NCBI GenBank assembly: GCA_947385955.1
Contig: CANDNA010000001.1
Span: forward strand, 103,065 to 167,064
Reading direction: 5' to 3'
DNA: 64,000 bases
DNA from: an uncultured Clostridia bacterium
GTDB lineage: Bacteria > Bacillota > Clostridia > Lachnospirales > Lachnospiraceae
Part shown: positions 45,101 through 53,831 of the stretch, one piece after another
How the letters are laid out: every line of letters begins with the position of its first letter
Position numbering within the stretch: the stretch's first letter is position 1
Made by a program: the position numbers and the translations under genes
Notes under the pieces: model-generated
Seen by the model: the letters and a program-made list of their open reading frames with translations, nothing else
What the model was told of the DNA's origin: nothing
The model's database searches: none

Positions 45101-45796
45101 TTAACAAATGGCAATTTCATCAATCTGCATGGTTTCTTCCACGCCGATAATGCCAAAATGATATTCGTAATACACTTCCACATGGTAACGTATCTCCAGA
45201 AACAAATCTGTGAGCAGCCTGATCTTCTGTTCCAGTTCTTTTGTCTTTTTGTATCCGGTAAAAAGCAGCAGTTCGTCCGGCCTGATACGGCTGCGGTATA
45301 AAATACTGTCCTCAATCAGCCCCCGGACCATGTCGCCGAAAATGGCCAGCGCGCTTCCCGCCTTGCAGCTCCGCAGCCAGCCGCCCAGCAGACAATCCCG
45401 CTCCTGTTTCTTCATTCCTTCCACCACCTGCCTGGCATCTTCTCCAAAAACCCCGGCCCTGAAATCCCGCAACAGCATTTTTTTATAATATTCCTCTCTG
45501 GTCATCCCCTTCCTGGCATCATTGGATGCCAGAACCTGAAGGATCAGATTGGTCAGGCTTTCTCTCAATTTTTCATATTCAGACTGATCCGGAGGGAACA
45601 TATGCGCAAAGATCCGATAAAACCGGTGGTAGGTATTCACTTCTATCCTCCGTGCGTCTCCGAGTTCTGTCTGGTTGAGACAGGGAAAAGCCATCTCCTG
45701 ATAGGGACTGCCCTCTGTAGAATGCACAAACCTCAGCGCCTTTACAGGAATCCCCTCCTCCTGAGCCTCCAGCACGCTCTCCCAAAGATACCTCAT
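45101..45796 (-). CDS. Unknown cluster protein (231 aa)
   Basis: 231 residues from ATG 45796 (GGAGGGATT upstream; an in-frame ATG at 45814 lies inside the previous gene). Mostly helical: YEKLRESLTNLILQVLAS, ARQVVEGMKKQERDCLLGG, and a C-terminal region TGYKKTKELEQKIRLLTDLF. Its ATG overlaps the previous stop (ATGA), implying coupled translation with that protein. It may be a structural partner of it. No family recognised. Confidence 0.55.
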   Translation of the reverse strand: MRYLWESVLEAQEEGIPVKALRFVHSTEGSPYQEMAFPCLNQTELGDARRIEVNTYHRFYRIFAHMFPPDQSEYEKLRESLTNLILQVLASNDARKGMTREEYYKKMLLRDFRAGVFGEDARQVVEGMKKQERDCLLGGWLRSCKAGSALAIFGDMVRGLIEDSILYRSRIRPDELLLFTGYKKTKELEQKIRLLTDLFLEIRYHVEVYYEYHFGIIGVEETMQIDEIAIC

Positions 45797-47091
45797 ACAA
45801 AAATCCCTCCGCATTCATATTCCGGATACAGACGCTGCACTTCAGATACCAGAAAACTGGCAATGTCCTGTTGCAGCCACACCTCATTTTCACCTGCTCC
45901 AAACCGCAGAACCAATTTGCTCTGACCCTGTGTATCCCTGATCTCATCTTCGATAAACGGATTCATGGAATAAGTCTCTCTGGCCTGTTCCCATTCCGGT
46001 ATCACTTCACAGCCAAGATAACGCACATAGGCATCCATTCCGAATCCCCGGATAAAACGCTCCAGCTCCGCCCTGGTCTTAATGCCCTGGTTCCCTTTTT
46101 GCTGAAACCGTTCCGCAAAATTCTCTGCCCGCTTATTCTCCATCACAGGATATACATACCGGTCTATTTTACTGTCCTTTCCTCCGCAGATCATATAGAT
46201 GTCCCATCGTTTTGCCTCACGGATGCTGCTGGTAATCAGCAGCCTGTCCTGACTCTGACGAATGCTCTGTATCTTCGGATTATCCTCCGCCAGATAAGCA
46301 TGCCCCGTTCCGAAATTCCTGACAGAAATGATGTGTTCAAAATTTATATGATCCTCACAGGGAACCGGAAATCCCACACTGTCCAAAGACAGCTTCCTGA
46401 TGTTCCATACCGGAATCAGGTTGTGCCGGACAAATGCATGATGTTCCCCGAAATGGATACTGACCCGGCTGATCGCTTCATTCTCCTCTGTCTCCTCCGG
46501 CAGCCCGGTCAATACCACATCCGCCATTTTGTACAGATAGGGACAGTTGACCGTCTGCCAGGGGACTCCGTTTTTGATAAAAAGCTGATAAAGCCGGGCC
46601 ACTTTTCTGATGTATTCCATATTCCGGCGCAGCTTTACCCGGATTCCACAGTTCTTTCCTGTCGCCGTTTCCAGACTGCCTTCAAATTCCGGTTCCTTCT
46701 CCCACAGTTTCCAAACCCGCATGGCATCATAGCAAAGCAGCACTTTCATCAGTACAAACTCCCCCTGCTCTTTCAGCCCCGCTTTGATATCCGCCATGTC
46801 ATACTGTCCGGCTTTCAGATCCGCTTCCTCAATCGGCGCCATCAGATGATGGGAGGCATCAAAAAATTCCCGTTCCACCACGCCTGTCCTCACCAGATAG
46901 CGATTGACATCAAAAGCCAGTTCTTCCTGAAGCCGCTCCTCCAACTGTGTATACATCTGTTCATTGGTTTCATATACCGCAAGGAATACCTCTTCCATCA
47001 ACGCTTTAAAGACGGTCCGCTCTTCCAGACCGGGAATCGACTGTATTTCCCGATGTATCATCTCTTTCATATCTGTTTCCCGTATCGCCAT
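45793..47091 (-). CDS. Unknown cluster protein (432 aa), baseplate or platform candidate
   Basis: 432 residues, preceded by AGAGGGATGAT. The start MAIRETDMKEMIHREIQSIP is helical; the rest is an alpha/beta mix with VSIHFGEHHAFVRHNLIP and SVGFPVPCEDHINFEHIIS. It begins 9 bases after the Hsp70-like gene stop and is coupled to the next ORF. By size and position it may be a large baseplate component (TssF/K-like). No convincing match was recognised. Confidence 0.5.
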   Translation of the reverse strand: MAIRETDMKEMIHREIQSIPGLEERTVFKALMEEVFLAVYETNEQMYTQLEERLQEELAFDVNRYLVRTGVVEREFFDASHHLMAPIEEADLKAGQYDMADIKAGLKEQGEFVLMKVLLCYDAMRVWKLWEKEPEFEGSLETATGKNCGIRVKLRRNMEYIRKVARLYQLFIKNGVPWQTVNCPYLYKMADVVLTGLPEETEENEAISRVSIHFGEHHAFVRHNLIPVWNIRKLSLDSVGFPVPCEDHINFEHIISVRNFGTGHAYLAEDNPKIQSIRQSQDRLLITSSIREAKRWDIYMICGGKDSKIDRYVYPVMENKRAENFAERFQQKGNQGIKTRAELERFIRGFGMDAYVRYLGCEVIPEWEQARETYSMNPFIEDEIRDTQGQSKLVLRFGAGENEVWLQQDIASFLVSEVQRLYPEYECGGIFV

Positions 47092-47100
47092 ATCATCCCT

Positions 47101-49611
47101 CTATTTCCTGCCGTCAAAGAAGTTCAATTCCCACGTGTCATCCTCGAAATCAAAAAACTGCTCTTTGTCCCTGTAAAGCTGTTCCCCGCTGCGCAAAACG
47201 GGCAATACTACAAATCCCCAGCGTTTTCTGGAAACCCAGACAAAAAACTTCATCTCCCCTTCCAGAATGATATCTGTTTCCTCCTGGATCACCGTACCGG
47301 CATATTCCAGATCAATCTCTTCCTGGGTGGTTTTGTGAAATGCAGAGGAATCATATCCATAATGATAAGTACGCAGACGTCTTCCCTGATCATCATACAG
47401 ATACAGATCCAGCTGGTTGCCGACCCGGAATCTGGAAATATAACCGATGTGATCTTCCGGATCCAGACTTTTCACCAGAATCTTTTCCCTGTTCTCATGG
47501 GTCAGCGCCATAATCTCATAGGGAAGGCTTCCCACCTGATAGTCCTGGTTTACTTTCATATATCCCAGCTTACAGTTCAGAAAATAGGACAAAGCGCCTT
47601 CCAGACAGCACATTTTGAGTTCTGTGCCGCTGCCGTCCCGTTTTCTGTTCTGAATCAGCTTCCCCGGAACATACTGTTTCAACGCTTCTGTAAACAGTGC
47701 CGATTTGCAGGACTGCCCGGTCATCTTGATCATTTCATACCCGGACAGTTCCCCTTCCCTGAATTTCCGGTCCAGAAACCGTTCCATCAGACTGTAAATA
47801 TCCGGCCCAAGAATCGCCTCCACCTCATGGATATACAGGGAAAATTCCACCTCTCTGGTGATATGCTCAAATTTCCCAATCTGATCCGGACACACCGACA
47901 GCTTCCATTTATCCAGCACCAATGTTTCCTCTGCCATGTTTTCCTGTGTGGAAATCCGCAGCTCATACCGGAACCCGGACTGAAAAAATTTCATTTTTAT
48001 CAGTTCCGCCATATGAAACAGATAATAATAATTGTTTTTGACAAAGAAATACTGCTCCCGTCCTCTTTCTTCATATTCCTTAAACCGGGTGGGAATCCAT
48101 GCTTCTGCCTGGCGATAGCGCCGCTCCAGCTCTTCGTAAGGCGCTCCTTCTTCCTCTTCCAGCGCTGCCCACTCTTTTCCGGAAAAGAACCCCAGCTTCT
48201 CTGCCAGCCGGATCTTCAGCATCTGCAGGATCCGGTATGTCAGATTGTTCCCGCCAAAATTGGTATCTCCGTTTTCATAACGAGTCTCCAGGTCAATGCT
48301 GTAAGAGACCCTGTTGTTTTCAATCCGGAACCGGCCGGAAGTCAGATCTGTCGTTCCTCCTCCACAGTCTATCGTCAGTGCATGGTACCAGCGTCCCGGT
48401 TCATAAGATTTCTCCCGTATCATATGGCTGATGCTGTGAAACAGCACCGCCATCCCCTCATCCAGTTCGCAGTGAACCGTATAATCAGAAAGAATTTCTT
48501 TGAACAATTCCCGGAACTTCTCTTTCTGGCGGATGGGAGCCAGAAACTGAATCTGCGTAAAGCTGCATTTAAACTGCTGTCTGGCCAGCATAAGAAGATA
48601 GTCCAGATAAGCCCGCAGCATCTCTTTTCTGGTGAACTGATATTTGTACCCATTCTGTAAAATCACACTCTCCGTCCGGTCCGGATCACTGATCCATCGC
48701 TTGATATCATAAAAAACAGCTACATCTTCATCCCGATAAGTTTCCCGTTCCAGTTCCCTGGCTTCCTGCCCGAACAAAAATCCCGTTTCCCCGCCGTCTT
48801 TGCCATCCTGCTCCTGCCGCACCTTTATGCCCAATACCGTAGGGATCACCGACATCCCTTTTACCTGGGCGATCCGGGTACTCCCGTCAGGGAGGCAAAT
48901 CCCCATTGTGGTATTGGAACTGCCAAAATCAACCACCAGCGGAAGAGCCGTTGTTTCAATGCTGCGCATCTGGATGTCCAGAAGGGGTATCCGGATTCCT
49001 TCCAGATACCCTGGCATAGCGCCTCTTTTCCCGTAATAACAGTCATAGAGAAATTCCGAATCGCTCTCTTTGGGAAAGTAAAGAATCGAATACCTGTGCT
49101 TGTCCAATGGCTTTACCGGTACATCCTTTCCTTTGAAAAGCCAGGCCCCCTCCCTGGTCTGCCTGATATAAAAACAGGTATATACCCGCAGCTTTTCATC
49201 TACCAGCAGCAGATTCCCCTCATAGAGTCCGCCGGCCGCATGAATGACATACCCATCCGATTCCTCCACACCGGTCTTTTCATAAAGTACAATGGAACCC
49301 GGCACATTGATCTCCATCTCCCGGTCCCCGGAAAACCGGATGTCGGAACTTTGAAGATATGCCTGCAGACGGTCCAGACCACCTTCACAGTCCGATATGA
49401 TATGCCGGTATTCCTTCTGCCCGCGAAACCGCATAATCAGACGGATCAGCCCTTCCCTGTCGCCTTCTGCCCCGGATGGTATCACAAGCCGCTCCCTGCG
49501 GCAGATTTCCCGCAGATGAAATGTTGTCATCTTTTCCAGCTCACTTCTCCTGTATGTACCACTCTTTTCTTTTTCACGGTCCGGGTTCAGGGTGTATGTA
49601 TATCGGCTCAT
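47101..49611 (-). CDS. Hsp70/actin-superfamily ATPase
   Basis: 836 residues from ATG 49611 (GGGAGAATCT upstream; GTG 49623 in the same frame is weaker). Phosphate-1 loop VVDFGSSNTTMGI near residue 227 and phosphate-2 loop LTIDCGGGTTDLTSG near 412; IKMTGQSCKSALF near 620 corresponds to the adenosine loop. An N-terminal ~220-residue extension is not found in DnaK. The same cluster encodes a J-domain protein, so it may be a dedicated chaperone that loads effectors or recycles sheath. Contractile systems usually use AAA ATPases for that. Confidence 0.8.
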   Translation of the reverse strand: MSRYTYTLNPDREKEKSGTYRRSELEKMTTFHLREICRRERLVIPSGAEGDREGLIRLIMRFRGQKEYRHIISDCEGGLDRLQAYLQSSDIRFSGDREMEINVPGSIVLYEKTGVEESDGYVIHAAGGLYEGNLLLVDEKLRVYTCFYIRQTREGAWLFKGKDVPVKPLDKHRYSILYFPKESDSEFLYDCYYGKRGAMPGYLEGIRIPLLDIQMRSIETTALPLVVDFGSSNTTMGICLPDGSTRIAQVKGMSVIPTVLGIKVRQEQDGKDGGETGFLFGQEARELERETYRDEDVAVFYDIKRWISDPDRTESVILQNGYKYQFTRKEMLRAYLDYLLMLARQQFKCSFTQIQFLAPIRQKEKFRELFKEILSDYTVHCELDEGMAVLFHSISHMIREKSYEPGRWYHALTIDCGGGTTDLTSGRFRIENNRVSYSIDLETRYENGDTNFGGNNLTYRILQMLKIRLAEKLGFFSGKEWAALEEEEGAPYEELERRYRQAEAWIPTRFKEYEERGREQYFFVKNNYYYLFHMAELIKMKFFQSGFRYELRISTQENMAEETLVLDKWKLSVCPDQIGKFEHITREVEFSLYIHEVEAILGPDIYSLMERFLDRKFREGELSGYEMIKMTGQSCKSALFTEALKQYVPGKLIQNRKRDGSGTELKMCCLEGALSYFLNCKLGYMKVNQDYQVGSLPYEIMALTHENREKILVKSLDPEDHIGYISRFRVGNQLDLYLYDDQGRRLRTYHYGYDSSAFHKTTQEEIDLEYAGTVIQEETDIILEGEMKFFVWVSRKRWGFVVLPVLRSGEQLYRDKEQFFDFEDDTWELNFFDGRK

Positions 49612-49646
49612 AGATTCTCCCACTCTTCTTTTGTCCTTTGTCTGCT

Positions 49647-51380
49647 TTACTGTCCGGCTTCTTCTGCTTCATCCGGCAGCTCTTCTGCTTCCTGCATCTG
49701 CCGCTCCAGCTCTGCCGCCTCTGCTGCTTTCTGAGCGGCTGCGGCCGCTATCCCTGCCCTTGCAGCATCAATCTTTCCGTTGATGGCATCTGCCGGTATC
49801 GGCAGCTCCAGACGGATATAAATGGCCTGTGCAGTCTGGTAAAACGTAATGGCGCTCTCATATTCTCCTGCTGCCAGCAATTCGTTTCCCTGATTTTCCA
49901 GCTCTATGGCGCTCTGCCTGTCATTTGCTCTCTGCTGGTTTTCCAGCTCCTGGTCCGCCTCTTCCTCTGCCTGCTGTTTTGCCGCCTCCTCTGCCAGTGC
50001 ATCTGCCTGCTCCTTTTGTTTCTCGGCCTCTTTCATCCGGTTTGTTTCCAGCTGTTCTTCCGCTGCCGCCTGCCTGTTCAGAGCCTCCTCCTTACCTGCC
50101 ATATCGTATATAGCCGCCGCCTTATCCTTTGCCGCCTGGTATAAGGCAATGGCCCCTTCCAGATTGCCGTAGGCCTCCTTTTTCTCTCCCAGGGCAATCA
50201 GATCAAACACTTCCATATACTCTCTGTTTAATGCAAGCTGTTCTTCGATATACTCTTTTCCCACATGTCCGGCTTCTGCGGAAAGCTCTTTCGCCGTCAG
50301 ATACATCTCCTGGGCTTTTTGGTATTCTTCTGCCGCCGCTGCCGCATCCGCCAGAATAATCTGCTCCGCCAGTTTTTTATACCGGTCCGCTTCCGCCTCT
50401 TCCTTCTCTTTTTTCAGACTGCCCGCCAGCTTTTTGGCTTCCCCATATTCTTCCACAGCTTTCGGATAATTGTTATACTGCAGGTAGGCTTCTCCGCTTT
50501 CCATATATTCTTCCAGCGCAATTTCCTTTTTCCGGATACTGCGGTGCCGCAGATACAGCCCCAGGAAAAGCCCTCCCAAAATCAGTACCACAGGCAGCAC
50601 AATCAGCAGTATCTTTTTGAATGTCCAGGGCTTCCGGGGAGACTGATAGACCTTATTGACAAACGTAACCGCCAGTGTATAGTTGTCAATATCACCCGAC
50701 TCCTGCTGCTCCAGGATATAATCCTCTGTCTGATTTAAGATTTCTTCCGCATCTTTGGCATTGTTTATGATCTCCAGCAATTCCTCATCCGGGCACCGTT
50801 CCCAGATCCCTCTTGTGAGAAGCAGGAAGATATCTCCGTTTTCCAGTTTTTTCTTACCGGAAATCTGTATCCTGGGCTTTGCTCTCCCGCCCAGAAACGA
50901 ATACAGATTATTCCTTCCCTCATGAACCGCTACCTGGTCTGCCGGCAGACGTTCCGCATCCATCAGGTTTTGAGACAGTGACTGGTCTTTTGTCCGTTCC
51001 AGGAACCTGCCGCTCCGAATCAGATAATATCTGCTGTTCCCCGCATAGGCATACCGGATCTTTTTATAGTCGGTGACGGCCACTACCAGAGATGCTTTCA
51101 GGCGCATGCCTTCTTTTTGCTGCAGCAGCCCCTTATGGGCCCGCCGTATATAACGCAGAAGCCTTCTCTTTCCCATAGACGGCGCTTCCGTAAAATCACG
51201 GATCAGGCTTTCCACCACCAGTCTGGCGCTGTTGGCGGAAGGCTCCGCGTCCAGACTGTCCGCCAGGACATAGCAGGCAAAATCATCCATCTCCACATAT
51301 CCGAAATAGTCCCGGTTAGAGAGCTGTTTTCCTTCTTCGGACATATTGGCAGTCCTGAACTCAGAATTGATCCTTCTCAT
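49647..51380 (-). CDS. Membrane-anchored PP2C-like protein with TPR-like C-terminus
   Basis: 577 residues. About 15-240: PP2C fold with metal-site-like motifs FACYVLADSLDAEP, YAYAGNSRYYLIRSGR and DIDNYTLAVTF. The usual ADGMGG is ADSLDA, so one metal ligand region is altered. Transmembrane helix ~253-275. About 290-577: alanine/glutamate-rich helical repeats (YLQYNNYPKAVEEYGEA, GEYESAITFYQTAQAIYI) resembling TPRs. Its stop overlaps nothing; its start overlaps the second phosphatase (ATGA). May remove phosphate from FHA-bound targets or act as a sensor. Confidence 0.75.
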   Translation of the reverse strand: MRRINSEFRTANMSEEGKQLSNRDYFGYVEMDDFACYVLADSLDAEPSANSARLVVESLIRDFTEAPSMGKRRLLRYIRRAHKGLLQQKEGMRLKASLVVAVTDYKKIRYAYAGNSRYYLIRSGRFLERTKDQSLSQNLMDAERLPADQVAVHEGRNNLYSFLGGRAKPRIQISGKKKLENGDIFLLLTRGIWERCPDEELLEIINNAKDAEEILNQTEDYILEQQESGDIDNYTLAVTFVNKVYQSPRKPWTFKKILLIVLPVVLILGGLFLGLYLRHRSIRKKEIALEEYMESGEAYLQYNNYPKAVEEYGEAKKLAGSLKKEKEEAEADRYKKLAEQIILADAAAAAEEYQKAQEMYLTAKELSAEAGHVGKEYIEEQLALNREYMEVFDLIALGEKKEAYGNLEGAIALYQAAKDKAAAIYDMAGKEEALNRQAAAEEQLETNRMKEAEKQKEQADALAEEAAKQQAEEEADQELENQQRANDRQSAIELENQGNELLAAGEYESAITFYQTAQAIYIRLELPIPADAINGKIDAARAGIAAAAAQKAAEAAELERQMQEAEELPDEAEEAGQ

Positions 51381-52213
51381 ATGACTCCCATCCTTATCTT
51401 TAAAAGTACAACAGTTCCGTTGTCTTTTCCGGGATTCTCTTTTTCCTCCACAGCCCGGATGATATCTTCTGCCGCCCTCTGTGCGTCCACCCGTCCAATC
51501 AGGATATCTTCTATTTCTCCCCAGGACAGTTCTTCAAATATCCCTTTGCTTGCCATCAGAATCATATCCCCGGCTTTCAGTCTCACCGGCTGTCCGCATG
51601 TTTCTATCTCATGAAAACCATCCATACCCACATAATTCCAAAGCCGTTTTTCTTCCATACTCCACAGCGCATCCTGTCTGGTAATCTTTCCCTGTTTCCA
51701 TGCATCCATTGCCAGAATATTGACAGTCTGTCCCCTGCTCAGAGGAATCAGCTCTTCTCCCCGCAAAAGTCCGATCCTGATGTTTCCCGCCAGTGCATAA
51801 TAAAGATAAGCCCGGTTTAAAAATACTGCTCCCAGGCTCACGCCGCCGCTCCGGTCCTCCAGTGTCATCTGGATTCTCCGGTTGGCCTCTGTAAAAGCCG
51901 TCCGGAAAAAATAATCCGGATTGTTCAGCACACAGTAAGGCTCATAACGATCCAGTACAGTATCCACTGCAAGCTGGGCGCAAAGCCGTCCCCGGTTGCC
52001 TTTGCCGATCCCGTCTCCCAGCACTGCCAGAATCCCGGCGCTGCTTTCCGCAGCCTGTGCCCGGTCTGCCTGAAACTCCTGACTGCCTGTGGTCTGTGCG
52101 ATTCCCACATATCCGAAGATTTCTTTTGCCGCTTCGCAGGAACATAACAAACGGTAGATTCCTGCCATCAGACATACCACTATATCAATTACCATCAGCC
52201 CTATTTCAGCCAT
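51377..52213 (-). CDS. PP2C-type phosphatase with N-terminal membrane helix
   Basis: 278 residues. Hydrophobic helix ~5-25, then a PP2C domain with AVLGDGIGKGNRG (the DG metal motif) near residue 64, YYALAGNIRIGLLRG and the closing DNGTVVLLKI. It has more canonical metal residues than the downstream paralogue. Together with the two FHA proteins it suggests reversible Thr phosphorylation, as with PppA/Fha1 of type VI systems. No protein kinase gene lies in the window. Confidence 0.82.
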   Translation of the reverse strand: MAEIGLMVIDIVVCLMAGIYRLLCSCEAAKEIFGYVGIAQTTGSQEFQADRAQAAESSAGILAVLGDGIGKGNRGRLCAQLAVDTVLDRYEPYCVLNNPDYFFRTAFTEANRRIQMTLEDRSGGVSLGAVFLNRAYLYYALAGNIRIGLLRGEELIPLSRGQTVNILAMDAWKQGKITRQDALWSMEEKRLWNYVGMDGFHEIETCGQPVRLKAGDMILMASKGIFEELSWGEIEDILIGRVDAQRAAEDIIRAVEEKENPGKDNGTVVLLKIRMGVI

Positions 52214-52246
52214 TTTCCCGCATCCTTTGCATCCCGCTGCTTCCGG

Positions 52247-52747
52247 TTATTTTTTCACATCGTCCCATGAAAAGTTTCTGCCGCACAGGGGGACAAACAA
52301 AAACCGGCTGTTCCCAAGACTGATGGTATCATAAGGCTTCAGCTCCGTCGGAACATACACCGGTTCCTCATTCAGATAAGCCAGTCCTGCCGAATCCCCC
52401 GGCAGGATCACGGTATTTAATTTTTTGGGATCGTATACGATGATGGTATGGTTTTTCCTGTTGATCTCGTTATCACCGATAATCTGGATGTCCATTTCAT
52501 CTCCCCGGCCTACAAAATTCTTCCCTTTGTGAATTTTATAGTCTTTTCCGACCCTCGCTCCCTCAATGCAGATCAGCCATCCGCAGACCGGCGTTTCCTC
52601 TTCCTGCAAAAGTTCCACCGGAGGTTCAAAGCCGTCGGGTTTGGCCAGAACCGCCTCCTCCTGGGATTTCATATTACAGTACGGACATACGTTTCCATAA
52701 CGTCTTGCATTGTATACATGCCCGTTCGGGCACCTCACCAAACTCAT
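52247..52747 (-). CDS. Zinc-ribbon/FHA-domain protein
   Basis: 166 residues. Zinc ribbon at 6-25 (RCPNGHVYNARRYGNVCPYC; ligands Cys, His, Cys, Cys), then FHA domain ~55-160 with NFVGRGDEMDIQI and NEINRKNHTIIVYD. FHA domains bind phosphothreonine. The usual SxxH is NRKNH. Preceded by GGAAGGGAT. It may scaffold a phosphoprotein complex that triggers the apparatus. Confidence 0.85.
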   Translation of the reverse strand: MSLVRCPNGHVYNARRYGNVCPYCNMKSQEEAVLAKPDGFEPPVELLQEEETPVCGWLICIEGARVGKDYKIHKGKNFVGRGDEMDIQIIGDNEINRKNHTIIVYDPKKLNTVILPGDSAGLAYLNEEPVYVPTELKPYDTISLGNSRFLFVPLCGRNFSWDDVKK

Positions 52748-52765
52748 TGTTGTTATCCCTTCCTC

Positions 52766-53317
52766 CTAGCTCAGCAAAAGCCGGGTATTGGCAATGTAAA
52801 GGACATCACCGGCTGACAGCCTGCAGGGACGCCCCATAACCCTGTAGCACTGTCCGTCTTCCACTTTTCTCACTTTTACACCGTTCCGGGAACCAAGATC
52901 CTCCACATACCAGCAGTCCTGACTGAAATTCAGCGCCGCATGCTGACAGTCAATAAAGCTGCTGTATTCACAGTCCTGCAAATCCACATCCACCTCTGCT
53001 TCCCGTCCGGCCCTTCCGATCACCAGGGAAATACGTCCTGTCATATCCCAGGATTTTACCGGTTTATCATACTCGTCCAACAGGATCAACTGGAATACTG
53101 CGGAGAAATCCGGCTCGCAGCTCATCTCTTTTTCTCTTATCAAAAAGAGCCGGCACAGATCCATCAGCACAAACAGAAGAAAAACCAGGGCAAATCCCAG
53201 AAATACCGGGGACCAGCTTTCATTCCAGGGAATATAAAAAAGAAGTATGATAAAAATAGCGCCGCAAAGCAGCATGATAATATCCGCCGCAGCCTTTTCC
53301 GCTTTATTATGTTTCAT
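52766..53317 (-). CDS. Membrane-anchored FHA protein
   Basis: 183 residues. Two hydrophobic helices at ~10-60 (IIMLLCGAIFIILLFYIP, FLGFALVFLLFVLMDLC), then a cytoplasmic FHA domain ~95-183 with VIGRAGREAEVDVDL, FIDCQHAALN and VEDLGSRNGVKVRK, the standard phosphothreonine-binding residues. Its start overlaps the J-domain gene stop (ATGA). It could anchor phosphorylated system components at the membrane. Confidence 0.88.
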   Translation of the reverse strand: MKHNKAEKAAADIIMLLCGAIFIILLFYIPWNESWSPVFLGFALVFLLFVLMDLCRLFLIREKEMSCEPDFSAVFQLILLDEYDKPVKSWDMTGRISLVIGRAGREAEVDVDLQDCEYSSFIDCQHAALNFSQDCWYVEDLGSRNGVKVRKVEDGQCYRVMGRPCRLSAGDVLYIANTRLLLS

Positions 53318-53730
53318 TGACGACCTCCTCTTTTTCTGCCCTGAAAGGTTTCCATACCCTTCCCCGGCTGAAAACCAAAAAACTGCCGGAACCGGGCTTC
53401 GGCTGACAGGGGATCCTGACGGCTCCCTGCGGCGGTCTCTGCCGTGTATCTGTCCTTTGGTACACTGCTTTTCCCTTTTTCACCCGTTTTCCGGAACCCC
53501 TCCTGTCCCTGCCGTCCTCTCTGTCTGCGCTCCAAATCGTATTTTTTCCGTTTTTCCGCATTTCCCAGGCACTGATAGGCTTCCTGGATCTCATACATAT
53601 GTTTCTGTTTTTCTCCGTCCCCTTTTACCACATCCGGATGGAAACGCTTGGCCAGTCTGCGGTAAACTTTTTTGATCTCTTCTTCTCCCGCATCCTCAGC
53701 CACTCCCAGTACTGCATAATAATCTTTCAT
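53314..53730 (-). CDS. J-domain (DnaJ-like) co-chaperone
   Basis: 138 residues. J-domain 1-66 with HPD at 31-33 (RFHPDVV) and YQCLGNAEKRKKYDLE as helix IV. The rest is a basic, low-complexity tail; the Gly/Phe region and zinc fingers of full DnaJ are missing. The HPD loop stimulates Hsp70-type ATPases, and such an ATPase is encoded about 4 kb downstream in the same cluster. Confidence 0.9.
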   Translation of the reverse strand: MKDYYAVLGVAEDAGEEEIKKVYRRLAKRFHPDVVKGDGEKQKHMYEIQEAYQCLGNAEKRKKYDLERRQRGRQGQEGFRKTGEKGKSSVPKDRYTAETAAGSRQDPLSAEARFRQFFGFQPGKGMETFQGRKRGGRQ

Positions 53731-53760
53731 CCGTATCAGCTCCTGTACATAATTTCTTTT

Positions 53761-53795
53761 TTTGAAAAAGAGCCGCCTGGAAACAGGCAGCTCTT
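53761..53795 (-). terminator. Terminator after the tube genes
   Basis: 12-bp stem AAGAGCTGCCTG / CAGGCGGCTCTT (one G-U pair) with a TTTC loop, followed by TTTTTC on the minus strand. It lies between the second tube gene and the J-domain gene and probably makes sheath and tube transcripts end here or continue at lower level. Confidence 0.85.
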
Positions 53796-53831
53796 ACGCT
53801 CCGCTAACGCTGCTGGCGGCAGCATATCATG

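Noticed and set aside
45871..48660. 929-codon open frame on the plus strand
   Set aside because: It is antisense to the well-supported unknown and Hsp70-like genes, lacks a ribosome binding site, and its translation is Pro/His/Phe/Leu-rich shadow sequence.
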